Positions 52,950 to 62,904 of a stretch of DNA of 64,000 nt are shown here, one piece after another. The notes under the pieces are model-generated. The model did not search any database, was not told the DNA's origin, and saw only the letters and a program-made list of their open reading frames with translations. The stretch is taken from contig NZ_JAGQDG010000003.1 in the NCBI RefSeq assembly GCF_018069865.1, forward strand, positions 248,001-312,000. Direction: 5' to 3'. Positions within the stretch are counted from its first letter, which is position 1, and every line of letters starts with the position of its first letter. This stretch comes from Ideonella paludis (GTDB lineage Bacteria; Pseudomonadota; Gammaproteobacteria; Burkholderiales; Burkholderiaceae_C). A program made the position numbers and the translations under genes.

Positions 52950-53834
52950 GTGGACTTAGCCACCTTTCTTGTTCAGTGCCTGAATGCCATCCAGTACGGC
53001 TTGTTGCTGTTTCTGGTGGCGTCGGGCTTAACGCTGATCTTCGGCATCATGGGCGTGATCAATCTCGCGCATGGCAGCTTCTACATGATTGGCGCCTACA
53101 TGGCTTATGCCTTGGCGCCGGGGGTGCAGCAGGTGCTGGGGGGCGGCTTCTTCATCACGCTGCTGGTGGGTGTGGTGCTGTCGGTGCTGCTGGGTTATGT
53201 GCTGGAGTGGGTGTTCTTCAGCTACCTCTATGAGCGCGAGCACTTGCAGCAGGTGCTGATGACCTATGGCCTCATTTTGGTGTTTGAAGAGTTGCGCAGC
53301 ATTGCGGTGGGCGACGATGTGCATGGCGTGACGCCGCCCGAGTGGCTCTCCGGCAGCATCGCCTTGGGCGACTTGATGAGCTACCCGGTCTATCGGCTCT
53401 TCATCTCGGCCGTGTGCCTGGGTGTGGCGCTGGCCATGTGGTGGGTGTTGGCCAAGACGCGGCTGGGCATGCGCATTCGCGCCGGGGCCAGCAACCGCGA
53501 GATGGTGCAGGCCATGGGCATCAACATCCGCTTGCTTTATCGCATCGTGTTTGCGGTGGGCGTGGCCCTGGCGGCCCTGGCCGGCATGATTGCGGCGCCG
53601 GTCTCCAGCGTCTATCCCGGCATGGGCTCCAGCGTCTTGATCATCTGCTTTGTGGTGGTGGTCATTGGTGGCATCGGCTCCATCAAGGGGGCGCTGGTCG
53701 CCGCGCTGCTGGTGGGTGTGGTTGACACCTTCGGCAAGGTGCTGGTGCCCAGCGTGGCGGGCTTGTCCGTCTACCTGCTGATGGCGGCCATGTTGTTGTG
53801 GAAGCCAGAAGGCCTCTTCAAGGCGAACGGATGA
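52950..53834 (+). CDS. Branched-chain-type ABC permease LivH-like
   Basis: 294-residue inner-membrane permease with about eight hydrophobic helices. The N-terminus LNAIQYGLLLFLVASGLTLI and FGIMGVINLAHGSFYMIGAY are the LivH signature; the conserved EAA-like loop is ASNREMVQAMGIN. GTG start. First of four tightly packed importer genes; its stop overlaps the next start (ATGA). Confidence 0.94.
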   Translation: MDLATFLVQCLNAIQYGLLLFLVASGLTLIFGIMGVINLAHGSFYMIGAYMAYALAPGVQQVLGGGFFITLLVGVVLSVLLGYVLEWVFFSYLYEREHLQQVLMTYGLILVFEELRSIAVGDDVHGVTPPEWLSGSIALGDLMSYPVYRLFISAVCLGVALAMWWVLAKTRLGMRIRAGASNREMVQAMGINIRLLYRIVFAVGVALAALAGMIAAPVSSVYPGMGSSVLIICFVVVVIGGIGSIKGALVAALLVGVVDTFGKVLVPSVAGLSVYLLMAAMLLWKPEGLFKANG

Positions 53835-54802
53835 TGAGCAAGTTACCGTGGGCGAGGGTCATGCCGGTGCTGTTGGCCTTTGGGGTCTTGGCCGCCTTGC
53901 CCGCCTTGATCTCGGGCTTTTATGTCGAGCTGGCCATGAAGGTGATGATCCTGGCCATCTTTGCGCTCAGCCTGGAGCTGCTGGTGGGCCAGACAGGCCT
54001 AGTGTGTTTTGGCCATGCCGCCTTTTTCGGCATTGGCGCTTATGCCGTCACGCTGCTCTCGCCGGAGGGCGAAGCGGGCTCGCTGTGGTGGACGCTGCCA
54101 GCCGCCTGTGGCGCGGCCGGCGTGTATGCCTTGGCGGTGGGCGCGCTGTCGCTGCGCACCAAGGGCGTGTACTTCATCATGATCACGCTGGCCTTTGCGC
54201 AGATGGCCTATTTCGTCGTGCACGACACCCCCTTGGGCGGTGGCAGCGACGGCATCTACCTCTACTTCAAGCCGGTGGCCGCAGTGGCGGGCCACACCCT
54301 GCTGGACCTGGACAAGCCCACCCAGCTCTACGGTTTTGTGTGGGCCTGTTTGGGCGCTTGCTTTGTGGCCAGCGCCGTGCTGTTGAAGAGCCGCTTTGGC
54401 CGGGCCTTGGCGGGCATCAAGGCCAATGAGCAGCGCATGCGCGCCGCAGGCTTTGCCACTTTTGGCTACAAGCTGGCCATCTTTGTGGTCTCGGCCATGA
54501 TGGCCGGCTTGGCGGGCTACCTTTTTGCGCTCAAAGATGGCTTTGTGAACCCCGAGATGCTGAGCTGGCACCAAAGCGGCGCCGTGCTCATCATGATCAT
54601 TCTGGGCGGCCTGGGCCACTTGCGCGGCGCGGTCTTGGGCGCGTTTGCCTTTGCCTTGCTGCAAGAGCTGTTTCAGTCACAAGCCGTGTTCGGCGCCTTT
54701 GCCAAGCATTGGCAGTTGATGCTGGGCCTGACCATCATCGCCTTTGTGGCCTTGATGCCGCGCGGCTTGGTGGGCCTGCTGCACAAGGAGGGCGCGAAAT
54801 GA
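53831..54802 (+). CDS. Branched-chain-type ABC permease LivM-like
   Basis: Second permease subunit, 323 residues. ALSLELLVGQTGLVCFGHAAFFGIGAY is the LivM signature, followed by IKANEQRMRAAGFATFGYK (ATPase contact loop). ATG at 53831 overlaps the LivH stop; ATG at 53834 is also possible. Its stop overlaps the LivG-like start (ATGA). Confidence 0.94.
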   Translation: MMSKLPWARVMPVLLAFGVLAALPALISGFYVELAMKVMILAIFALSLELLVGQTGLVCFGHAAFFGIGAYAVTLLSPEGEAGSLWWTLPAACGAAGVYALAVGALSLRTKGVYFIMITLAFAQMAYFVVHDTPLGGGSDGIYLYFKPVAAVAGHTLLDLDKPTQLYGFVWACLGACFVASAVLLKSRFGRALAGIKANEQRMRAAGFATFGYKLAIFVVSAMMAGLAGYLFALKDGFVNPEMLSWHQSGAVLIMIILGGLGHLRGAVLGAFAFALLQELFQSQAVFGAFAKHWQLMLGLTIIAFVALMPRGLVGLLHKEGAK

Positions 54803-55555
54803 GCACCTTGATGCTGCAAGCCCAAAGCGTGTCGCGGTTTTTCGGCGGCCTGAAGGCGGTGGAAGACGTGTCGGTGGACCTGCACCGGGATGAGCTGCAT
54901 GCGGTCATCGGCACCAATGGCGCGGGCAAGTCCACCTTGATCAATCTGCTGTCGGGTGAGCTGCCTTTGAGTGCCGGGCGTGTGAGCTTGATGGGCGAAG
55001 ACATCACCCACTGGCGCCAGCCCAAGCGGGCCCGGGCCGGCCTGGGCCGCAGCTACCAGCGCAACACCATCTTCACGCCCTTCACGGTGCGCGAGAACTG
55101 CCGCCTCAGTGCCCAGGCCCGCTGGCCGCGCGCCTGGAACTGGTGGCAGCCGGCCTCACGCTGTGCGCTCTCCAACACCGCCGCTGAAGAAGCGCTGCAG
55201 CGTGCCGGCTTGGGCGATGTGGCCGAGCGCGTGGCGGGCACGCTGTCGCATGGCCAAAAGCGCCAGTTGGAGATTGCCATGTGCTTGGCTGGTGCGCCCA
55301 AGGTGCTGCTGCTGGACGAGCCGCTGGCGGGCATGGGTGCTGAAGAAACCGAGCGCATGCTGGCGCTGCTGGGGGAGCTCAAGCGCGACCATGCCATCTT
55401 GCTGGTCGAGCACGATATGGATGCAGTGTTCCGCGTCGCGGACCGCATCACGGTGATGGTCAATGGCCGCGTCATTGCCAGCGACGCGCCCGAGGCCATC
55501 CGCCAGCACCCAGAGGTGCGCGCAGCCTATTTGGGTGATTCGGTAGGAGCAGGCC

Positions 55556-55566
<11 letters not shown>
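54799..55566 (+). CDS. Branched-chain-type ABC ATPase LivG-like
   Basis: 255-residue nucleotide-binding subunit. Walker A GTNGAGKST (about residue 40), signature LSHGQKRQLEIA, Walker B VLLLDEPLAG and H-loop LVEHDMD. N-terminal SRFFGGLKAVEDV is typical of LivG. Overlaps LivM (ATGA) and by 11 bases the LivF-like gene. Confidence 0.94.
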
Positions 55567-56278
<712 letters not shown>

Positions 56279-56301
56279 GCCACCACTCCGCCGGCACAGG
56301 C

Positions 56302-57015
56302 TCAAGAGCTGGGCTTGGCCAACTGGGCCCGCAAGGCTTCTAGGCTCAAGACCTCCAGGCCTTGGCTGTGGCGTCGCACCACGCCCAGGCGTTGCAGTTG
56401 CCCCAGCACTTCGCTGGCGGTTTGCCGAGAGGTGCCGGCCAGCCCTGCCCAGTGCTCCAGCGTGATGGGCAGGCAGCGGGGCAGGGCGGTGCTGTCTGCC
56501 ATGCCGTAGCCCTCTGCCAGGCGCAGCAGTTCTTGCAGCAAGCGGGCTTGGGCCGACTGTGCCGCTCGGTCGTTCAGGCGCATGAACAGCAGCCGCGTTT
56601 TGCCCGTCACCAAGCGCGCCAAATGGCGCCAGAGCACGGGGTGGCGCTCCAGCAAGTCATCCAGCAGGCTGCGAGACACCCACCACAGCCGCGTCGGCCC
56701 TTGGGCATGGGCGTCATGGGTGCGGGGGCCGTCATCAATGATGGAGATCTCGCCAAACCACGTCGGAGCCTGTAAGACCGCCAACACCATTTGTCGGCCA
56801 TCGGCGCGACTGCTGCGGATCAAGACCGCACCGCTCAGCACGGCATACAGGCCATCGCAGGCATCGCCCTGCAAAAACAGGCGCTGCCCTGGCTCCAAGG
56901 CCTGAACTTGGCCGTGGGCGAGCAGGGCTTGCTGCAAGCCTCGGGGCAGTTGGGCAAACCACGCACCTTGGCTCAAGCAGGCCTGCAGATCATCGAGCGA
57001 GGGTGGGTTCGTCAT
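56302..57015 (-). CDS. Crp/Fnr family transcriptional regulator
   Basis: 237 residues: cyclic-nucleotide-binding-like N-terminal domain (LEPGQRLFLQGDACDGLYAVLSG) and C-terminal HTH_Crp (LAGTSRQTASEVLGQLQRLGVV). No cluster of cysteines for an Fnr-type Fe-S centre. The ligand-binding Arg/Ser pair of CRP is not clearly kept (FGEISIIDDGPRTHDAHA). Faces the importer operon convergently; target unknown. Confidence 0.9.
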   Translation of the reverse strand: MTNPPSLDDLQACLSQGAWFAQLPRGLQQALLAHGQVQALEPGQRLFLQGDACDGLYAVLSGAVLIRSSRADGRQMVLAVLQAPTWFGEISIIDDGPRTHDAHAQGPTRLWWVSRSLLDDLLERHPVLWRHLARLVTGKTRLLFMRLNDRAAQSAQARLLQELLRLAEGYGMADSTALPRCLPITLEHWAGLAGTSRQTASEVLGQLQRLGVVRRHSQGLEVLSLEALRAQLAKPSS

Positions 57016-57111
57016 GCGGTAAACCCTTAGGTGGACTGTCAGCCAGTTGATAGCGCGGCAGAGGCCAAGCTCCGATGATTGTCACCTTGTTCTCACTGCC
57101 AGGAGCGGCCC

Positions 57112-57666
57112 TTGAAAACCCTGAGCCAACACATGATCAGCTACGCGCGCTATCACCGCGACCCGCGCAATATCGCGACCCACTTTGTCGGCATTCCGAT
57201 GATTGTGTTGGCGGTCACCATCCTGCTGTCGCGCCCGCAGTTCGCAGTCGGCGGCTTGCTGCTGAGTCCCGCCTGGGGCGTGGTGGCCCTGGTCTCGGTG
57301 TTCTATATGCGCCTGCATCTGGGCCTGGGTGCGGTGCTCACAGGCGTGTTGCTGGCGTGTGCGCTGTTCGCGCAAGGTGTGGCTGCAGGGCCTACCTCAT
57401 CTTGGCTGGCTTGGGGCTTGGGCTTGTTTGCAGTGGGCTGGGTGTTCCAGTTTGTGGGCCACTTTTACGAAGGACGAAAGCCCGCTTTTGTCGATGATGT
57501 GATGGGCTTGCTGCAAGGCCCCTTGTTCGTGCTGGTGGAGGCGCTGTTCGCCGCCGGCTTGCTGGGTGAGCTGCGCCAAGCCATTGAGGCTGATGCGGGG
57601 CCTGTGCGCCGTGATCCGCACCGCGCCTCGGTAGGCGAGGGCCAGGCCCAGCCTTCGCGTTCTTGA
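57112..57666 (+). CDS. DUF962/Mpo1-like membrane protein
   Basis: 184 residues, four hydrophobic segments. SYARYHRDPRNIATHFVGIP and WVFQFVGHFYEGRKPAFVDD match the Mpo1/YGL010w family, whose yeast member is an Fe(II)-dependent dioxygenase in 2-hydroxy fatty acid alpha-oxidation; the His residues would be the iron ligands. The TTG start at 57112 is chosen because AGGAG lies six bases upstream; the frame is open to 57079. A second, smaller family member lies at 58461. Confidence 0.82.
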   Translation: MKTLSQHMISYARYHRDPRNIATHFVGIPMIVLAVTILLSRPQFAVGGLLLSPAWGVVALVSVFYMRLHLGLGAVLTGVLLACALFAQGVAAGPTSSWLAWGLGLFAVGWVFQFVGHFYEGRKPAFVDDVMGLLQGPLFVLVEALFAAGLLGELRQAIEADAGPVRRDPHRASVGEGQAQPSRS

Positions 57667-57688
57667 TGCCGACCCGAAAGGCGCAACG

Positions 57689-58456
57689 ATGTCCACGATC
57701 AGCTCGACGGATGTTCGCTCCCAAGTCTCACCCGAAGAATGGGCCTTGCGCGTGGACTTGGCCGCCTGTTATCGCTTGGTGGCCTTGTACGGCTGGAGTG
57801 ACTTGGTCTTCACCCACATCTCGGCCCGCATTCCCGGGCCTGAGCACCACTTCCTCATCAACCCGTATGGGCTGATGTTTGATGAGATCACGGCCTCCAG
57901 CCTGGTCAAGGTGGACCAGCACTGCAACAAGCTGCTGGACAGCCCCCACCCCGTCAACCCGGCCGGCTTCACCATCCACAGTTGCATCCACGCGGTGCGC
58001 GAGGACGCAGGCTGCGTGCTGCACACCCACACCCGCGCCGGCGTGGCCGTCAGCGCACAGCAGCACGGCATCTTGCCCATCAGCCAGCAAAGCACGTTTG
58101 TGCTGGCGTCCTTGGCCTACCATGACTATGAAGGCGTGGCCCTGCGGGACGACGAACAGCCCCGTCTGCAGCGCGACCTGGGCCAAGCCAACTATCTGGT
58201 GCTACGCAACCACGGCCTGCTCACCGTGGGCCGGGGCGTGGCCGAGGCCTTCTTGGCGATGTATACCTTTGAGAACACCTGCCGCATTCAGATCGACGCC
58301 TTGAGCGGAGGCAGTGCACTGACCACGGTCAACCCGGCCATCTTGAGCGGCATGGCCCAGGTCTACACCCAGGTCACCAAGGGCATGGGCGCGCAAATCG
58401 CCTGGCCCGCACTGCTGCGCAAGCTCGACCGCACCGACCCCAGCTACAAGGAGTGA
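57689..58456 (+). CDS. Class II aldolase/adducin family protein
   Basis: 255 residues. Metal-site His residues in LHTHTRAGVAVSA and the C-terminal LRNHGLLTVGRG. N-terminal LVALYGWSDLVFTHISARIPG is typical of the adducin-like branch, which is mostly uncharacterised and often not a sugar-phosphate aldolase. Sits between two DUF962 genes with short gaps (22 and 4 bases), so cotranscribed. Confidence 0.9.
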   Translation: MSTISSTDVRSQVSPEEWALRVDLAACYRLVALYGWSDLVFTHISARIPGPEHHFLINPYGLMFDEITASSLVKVDQHCNKLLDSPHPVNPAGFTIHSCIHAVREDAGCVLHTHTRAGVAVSAQQHGILPISQQSTFVLASLAYHDYEGVALRDDEQPRLQRDLGQANYLVLRNHGLLTVGRGVAEAFLAMYTFENTCRIQIDALSGGSALTTVNPAILSGMAQVYTQVTKGMGAQIAWPALLRKLDRTDPSYKE

Positions 58457-58460
58457 CGTC

Positions 58461-58799
58461 ATGTCCAGCACCGACGCCCAAGCCACGGCCGCCCCCAAGT
58501 TCAACAGCTTTGCGGAGTTCTACCCCTTCTACCTGGGCGAGCACCGAAACCGCACCTGCCGCACCCTGCACTTCATCGGCACCAGCATCGGTGCGGGGCT
58601 CTTGCTCACGGCCCTGTTCACCGCCCAGCCTTGGCTGGTGGCGGTGGGCTTGGTGCAGGGCTATGCCTGGGCCTGGGTGGGCCACTTTGGCTTTGAGAAG
58701 AACAAGCCCGCCAGCTTCAAGCAGCCGCTCTACTCCTTCATGGGCGACTGGGTGATGTGGTGGCAGATGTTGACGGGGCGGATTGGCTGGCAGGGCTGA
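58461..58799 (+). CDS. Small DUF962/Mpo1-like protein
   Basis: 112 residues with the compact DUF962 signature: FAEFYPFYLGEHRNRTCRTLHFIGT then WVGHFGFEKNKPASFKQPLYS. Two hydrophobic segments. Four bases after the class II aldolase. It is a diverged paralogue, shorter and with different ends, of the protein at 57112. Confidence 0.88.
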   Translation: MSSTDAQATAAPKFNSFAEFYPFYLGEHRNRTCRTLHFIGTSIGAGLLLTALFTAQPWLVAVGLVQGYAWAWVGHFGFEKNKPASFKQPLYSFMGDWVMWWQMLTGRIGWQG

Positions 58800-58837
58800 G
58801 CGCTGGGCGGCAAGGAGGCGGCAGCTGTCTGCAGAGT

Positions 58838-59902
58838 TCAGCCCAAGACGATCCCGACCTTGCCGAATTGCGTGCCGCTGCTGAGCTTGTCCAGGGCGGC
58901 ATGCACCTCGTCCAGCGCGTAGCTGCTGTCGACCACCGGCACGAGCTGGTGGCGCTGCACCCAGTCCAGCAAGGTGCGGAACTCGCCCAGCGTGCCCAGG
59001 GTCGAGCCCATGACCTGCAATTGGCGGATGAAGAGCCGCCGCAGGTCGGCGCCGGGTTGATCGCCAGTGGTAGCCCCGCAGGTCACCAGGCGGCCGCCAC
59101 GAGCCAGGGCCTTCATCGCGATGGGCCAGACGGCGGCTCCGACATTCTCAAACACCACCTCGACGCCTTGGCCTTGGGTCAGGGCCAACACCTCTTTAGC
59201 TTCCTGGCCGCTGCCCAAGAGCACGGTGGCGTCGGCCCCCATCGCGCGCGCTTGCTCTAGCTTGATGGCACTGCGCGAGCACGCAATCACACGGGCGCCC
59301 ACGCTTTTGGCCAGTTGCAGCCCCGCTAATGACACGCCACCGCCCACGCCAAAAATCAGCACGGTCTCCCAGGGCTTGAGCTGGGCCTTGGTGAAGAGCA
59401 TGCGCCAGGCGGTGAGGTGGTTCACGCCCAACGCAGCGGACTGAACAGGGTTCAAGTGGCTTGGGCGGGCAAAGACATTGCGTGCGGGCACAGAGACGTA
59501 GTCGGCCAGCGTGCCGTCGCGGTGCTCGCCCAGGTAACGGATCTGCGCGCACAGCACATCCTCGCCAGCCAGGCAGTGAGCGCATTGGCCGCAGCTCACA
59601 GCGGGGTGCAGCACCACCGCATCACCTTCAGCCCAAGGGCCTGCGCCGGGGGCCACCGCGTCGACCACCCCTGCGCCATCCAAGCCCATGATCTGCGGCA
59701 GGCTGTGGGTGATGCCCGCGCCGCTGTTGCGCATGTAGAGGTCCACTTGATTGAGCGTGGCGGCCTGCAGGCGCACCCGCACCAAGGGCTGACCTTGGGC
59801 GTCGTGGAGGGCGGGCAGGGGGCGCTCACCCACGGTGACCACCTCGTTGCCACCATGGCCAGTCAGATAGGCTGCTTTCAAGCGCTGCTCCTTCGCATTC
59901 AA
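58838..59902 (-). CDS. Zinc-type MDR alcohol dehydrogenase/quinone reductase-like
   Basis: 354 residues. GroES-like N-terminal domain, structural-zinc cysteines in SCGQCAHCLAGEDVLC, and an NAD(P) Rossmann domain with LIFGVGGGVSLAGLQLA. The catalytic zinc-site cysteine of true alcohol dehydrogenases is not obvious (TLNQVDLYMRN), suggesting a crotonyl-CoA-reductase- or quinone-oxidoreductase-like activity. Convergent with the DUF962 gene, divergent from ftsY. Confidence 0.87.
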   Translation of the reverse strand: MNAKEQRLKAAYLTGHGGNEVVTVGERPLPALHDAQGQPLVRVRLQAATLNQVDLYMRNSGAGITHSLPQIMGLDGAGVVDAVAPGAGPWAEGDAVVLHPAVSCGQCAHCLAGEDVLCAQIRYLGEHRDGTLADYVSVPARNVFARPSHLNPVQSAALGVNHLTAWRMLFTKAQLKPWETVLIFGVGGGVSLAGLQLAKSVGARVIACSRSAIKLEQARAMGADATVLLGSGQEAKEVLALTQGQGVEVVFENVGAAVWPIAMKALARGGRLVTCGATTGDQPGADLRRLFIRQLQVMGSTLGTLGEFRTLLDWVQRHQLVPVVDSSYALDEVHAALDKLSSGTQFGKVGIVLG

Positions 59903-59981
59903 TCGGGTTCACACAGCATGCCAGAACCCACTGAACGAGGGCTGTCAGCCAGCCTGCACAAAGACCCGCGACAATAGCGCC

Positions 59982-61187
59982 ATGTTCAGTTTCTTCCGCA
60001 AAAAGTTTGGCTCGGCACCGCCGCCGCCCGCACCCGCGCCCGCGCCAGCGACCGTGCCTGCAGCCGTTCCCGCACCAGCGGCGGTGGAGGTGCCCCCCGC
60101 GCCCCTGGCACCGCCATCGGCAGGTGGCGCACCCACGGAAGCTGTGGTCGCCTCAGTGCCGCAAGCGCTGGCCACCCAGCCCCAGGTGGCGGCGCCTGCG
60201 CCCGCGCCCATCGCTGCGGCACCTGCCGCGTCGGACCCACACGCCTTCACCCACGCGCCTGAGCCCACGGCCAAGCCGGAGCCCGCCGCGCGCGAAGGCT
60301 GGCTCAGCCGCCTGCGCAAAGGCTTGGCGCGCACCGGCTCCAGCATTGCCCAGGTCTTCACCGGCACCAAGATCACCGACGAGCTCTACGAAGAGCTGGA
60401 AGCTGCGCTGCTGATGGCCGACACCGGCGTCAAAGCCACCGAGCATCTCTTGGAAGATTTGAAGCGCCGGGTCAAAGAGGCCAAGGCGACAGACCCTGCG
60501 GCTGTCAAAGCCCTGCTGGCCGATGCCATCACTGAGCTTTTGGCACCGCTGGAAAAATCCCTGGTGGTAGGCGAGCACCACCCCACGGTGATGATGGTGG
60601 TGGGCGTCAACGGTGCGGGGAAGACCACCAGCATCGGCAAGCTCACCAAGCACTTGGCTGAGAGCGACTGCAAGGTGCTGCTGGCTGCGGCCGACACCTT
60701 CCGCGCTGCAGCCCGCGAGCAGTTGGGCGTGTGGGCCGACCGCAACCGTGTAGAGATCATCAGCCAAGAAGGCGGCGACCCGGCCGCCGTGACCTTCGAT
60801 GCGGTGACCGCCGGCAAGGCGCGCGGCGCGGACGTGGTCATCGCTGACACCGCCGGCCGCTTGCCGACGCAACTGCACCTGATGGAAGAGCTGAAGAAGA
60901 TCAAGCGCGTGATCACCAAGGCCGAGGCCACCGCGCCGCACCAAGTGCTCTTGGTGGTGGACGGCAATACCGGCCAAAACGCACTGACGCAGGTGAAGGC
61001 TTTTGACGATGCGCTGGGCCTGACCGGCCTGATCGTCACCAAGCTCGACGGCACCGCCAAAGGCGGCGTGCTGGCCGCCATCGCCCGCGAGCGGCCGCTG
61101 CCGGTCTACTTCATCGGCGTGGGCGAAAAGCTCGAAGACTTGCAGACCTTCAAGGCGCGGGAGTTTGCTAAGGCCTTGCTGGATTGA
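59982..61187 (+). CDS. ftsY: Signal recognition particle receptor FtsY
   Basis: GTPase that docks SRP-ribosome complexes at the membrane. An Ala/Pro-rich low-complexity A domain (about residues 10-100), then the NG domain with G1 GVNGAGKTTS (about 205), DTAGRLPTQ (G3), TKLDGTAKGG (G4) and a GVGEKLEDLQTF closing region. 401 residues. Convergent with ffh, its partner GTPase, across a 251-base gap. Confidence 0.96.
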   Translation: MFSFFRKKFGSAPPPPAPAPAPATVPAAVPAPAAVEVPPAPLAPPSAGGAPTEAVVASVPQALATQPQVAAPAPAPIAAAPAASDPHAFTHAPEPTAKPEPAAREGWLSRLRKGLARTGSSIAQVFTGTKITDELYEELEAALLMADTGVKATEHLLEDLKRRVKEAKATDPAAVKALLADAITELLAPLEKSLVVGEHHPTVMMVVGVNGAGKTTSIGKLTKHLAESDCKVLLAAADTFRAAAREQLGVWADRNRVEIISQEGGDPAAVTFDAVTAGKARGADVVIADTAGRLPTQLHLMEELKKIKRVITKAEATAPHQVLLVVDGNTGQNALTQVKAFDDALGLTGLIVTKLDGTAKGGVLAAIARERPLPVYFIGVGEKLEDLQTFKAREFAKALLD

Positions 61188-61438
61188 AGTGGCTTGCGCG
61201 ATTGAGTTAACAACAGAGCGGGCCACTGACGGACGCCCCCCTCGATAGGCCCCCCGCGTGAAGGACGGACTGTGAGGGTGGCACTGCAGAACGAAGTCAA
61301 GGAGGAGGACGCGTCAGCGGCCGGGGGACATGAGTGGCGCAGTGCCGCCCTCGCGGTCCGGATGCTCTCCAGCGCAAAGGTTCTCAGCCTGTCGATCAGC
61401 TGTAGAGCCTGACAATCCTCCAAGCTTCTAGGGGAGCA
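61188..61438. other. Gap between convergent ftsY and ffh, no gene supported
   Basis: 251 bases. Checked for 4.5S (SRP) RNA because both SRP GTPases flank it; the conserved tetraloop and asymmetric-bulge sequences are absent. A minus-strand open frame covers it, but it runs into ftsY and has no ribosome site or family likeness. Composition is locally unusual, with mixed purine runs near 61308-61320. Confidence 0.5.
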
Positions 61439-62836
61439 TCAGCCCCCCCCAAACCCCGGCGGCATCATCCCCTTCATGCCCTTCATGCCGCCCATTTTCT
61501 TCATCATCTTCATCAGGCCGCCGCCCTGCATCTTCTTCATCATGTCGCGCATCTGCTCAAACTGGGTGAGCATGCGGTTCACATCTTGAATTTGCACGCC
61601 AGCACCGGCGGCGATGCGGCGCTTGCGGCTGGCTTTGCTCTTGCCCTCTAGCAGCAACGCGGGTTGGCGGCGCTCTTTGGCGGTCATGGCGCTCAGGATG
61701 CCTTCCATGCGGCGCATGTCTTTTTCGGCCTTGTCCATGTCACCCTGACCGGCCTTGGCCGCCATCTGCGCGGGCAGCTTGTCCATCAGGCTGGAGAGGC
61801 CGCCCATCTTCTTCATCTGGCTGATTTGCGAGAGAAAGTCGTTCAGGTCAAAGCCACCGCCAGACTTGAGCTTTTCCGCCATCTTGGTGGCGGCGGCCAT
61901 GTCCACGCCTTTGGTGACCTCTTCGACCAGGGCCACGATGTCGCCCATGCCCAGCACGCGCCCGGCGTGGCGCTCGGCATCGAACACCTCCAGTCCGTCG
62001 ATCTTCTCAGAGACACCGGCAAACTTGATCGGCGCGCCGGTGATCTGGCGCACGGAGAGTGCCGCACCGCCGCGTGAGTCGCCGTCGAGCTTGGTCAGCA
62101 CAATACCGGTCAGCGGCAGAGCTTCTTTGAAGGCCTTGGCGGTGTTGATCGCGTCTTGGCCCTGCATGGCGTCGACCACGAACAGGGTCTCCACCGGGTT
62201 CAGCGTGGCATGCAGCTCGCGGATTTCAGCCATCAAGGCTTCGTCAATCGCCAAGCGGCCGGCCGTGTCCACCAGCAGCACGTCAAAGTAATGGCGGCGG
62301 GCCCAGTCCAGGGCGGCCAGGGCAATGTCCTTGGGCTTCTGGTTGGGCTCGGAGGGGAACCATTCGGCGCCAGCTTGCTTGGTGACGGTCTTGAGCTGCT
62401 CGATGGCGGCGGGGCGGTAGACGTCGGCCGAGACCGTCAGCACCTTTTTCTTGCGCTTTTCGATCAGGTGCTTGGCCAGCTTGGCGGTGGTGGTGGTTTT
62501 GCCTGCGCCTTGCAGACCGGCCATCAAGATGATGGCGGGGGGCTGGGCCGCCAGGTTGATGTCGGAGATGCCCTCGCCCATTGTGGCGGCCAACTCTTTG
62601 TGCACCACCGAGACCAGCACCTGGCCGGGGTTGAGCGAGCCCACCACCTCTTGGCCCAGGGCCTTTTCTTTCACCCGGGCGATGAAATCGCGCACCACGG
62701 GCAGGGCCACATCGGCCTCCAGCAAGGCCATGCGCACTTCGCGCAGCATGTCTTGCACATTGGTTTCGGTGATGCGGGCCTGGCCACGCATGGTCTTAAC
62801 CAGGTGTGACAGGCGATCGGTGAGGGTGGTGGCCAT
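61439..62836 (-). CDS. ffh: Signal recognition particle protein Ffh
   Basis: SRP54 homologue: binds 4.5S RNA and signal peptides. N domain, G domain with GLQGAGKTTTTAKLA (about residue 105), DTAGRLAIDE and TKLDGDSRGGAAL, and a Met-rich M domain ending MKKMGGMKGMKGMM-type. 465 residues from the ATG at 62834-62836 (MATTLTDRLSHLV). Divergent from the CcsA-like gene. Confidence 0.97.
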   Translation of the reverse strand: MATTLTDRLSHLVKTMRGQARITETNVQDMLREVRMALLEADVALPVVRDFIARVKEKALGQEVVGSLNPGQVLVSVVHKELAATMGEGISDINLAAQPPAIILMAGLQGAGKTTTTAKLAKHLIEKRKKKVLTVSADVYRPAAIEQLKTVTKQAGAEWFPSEPNQKPKDIALAALDWARRHYFDVLLVDTAGRLAIDEALMAEIRELHATLNPVETLFVVDAMQGQDAINTAKAFKEALPLTGIVLTKLDGDSRGGAALSVRQITGAPIKFAGVSEKIDGLEVFDAERHAGRVLGMGDIVALVEEVTKGVDMAAATKMAEKLKSGGGFDLNDFLSQISQMKKMGGLSSLMDKLPAQMAAKAGQGDMDKAEKDMRRMEGILSAMTAKERRQPALLLEGKSKASRKRRIAAGAGVQIQDVNRMLTQFEQMRDMMKKMQGGGLMKMMKKMGGMKGMKGMMPPGFGGG

Positions 62837-62904
62837 ATGAGAAATGCGCTCCTTGGTGTGCCGGGCAGCAGCTCTGACGGCAAGGGCGCCGGTAAACTGT
62901 GGCC

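Noticed and set aside
61106-61423. Minus-strand 105-codon frame between ftsY and ffh
   Set aside because: Overlaps the end of ftsY, has no ribosome site and no recognisable domain.
61188-61438. 4.5S RNA gene between ftsY and ffh
   Set aside because: None of the conserved SRP RNA loop sequences could be found on either strand.
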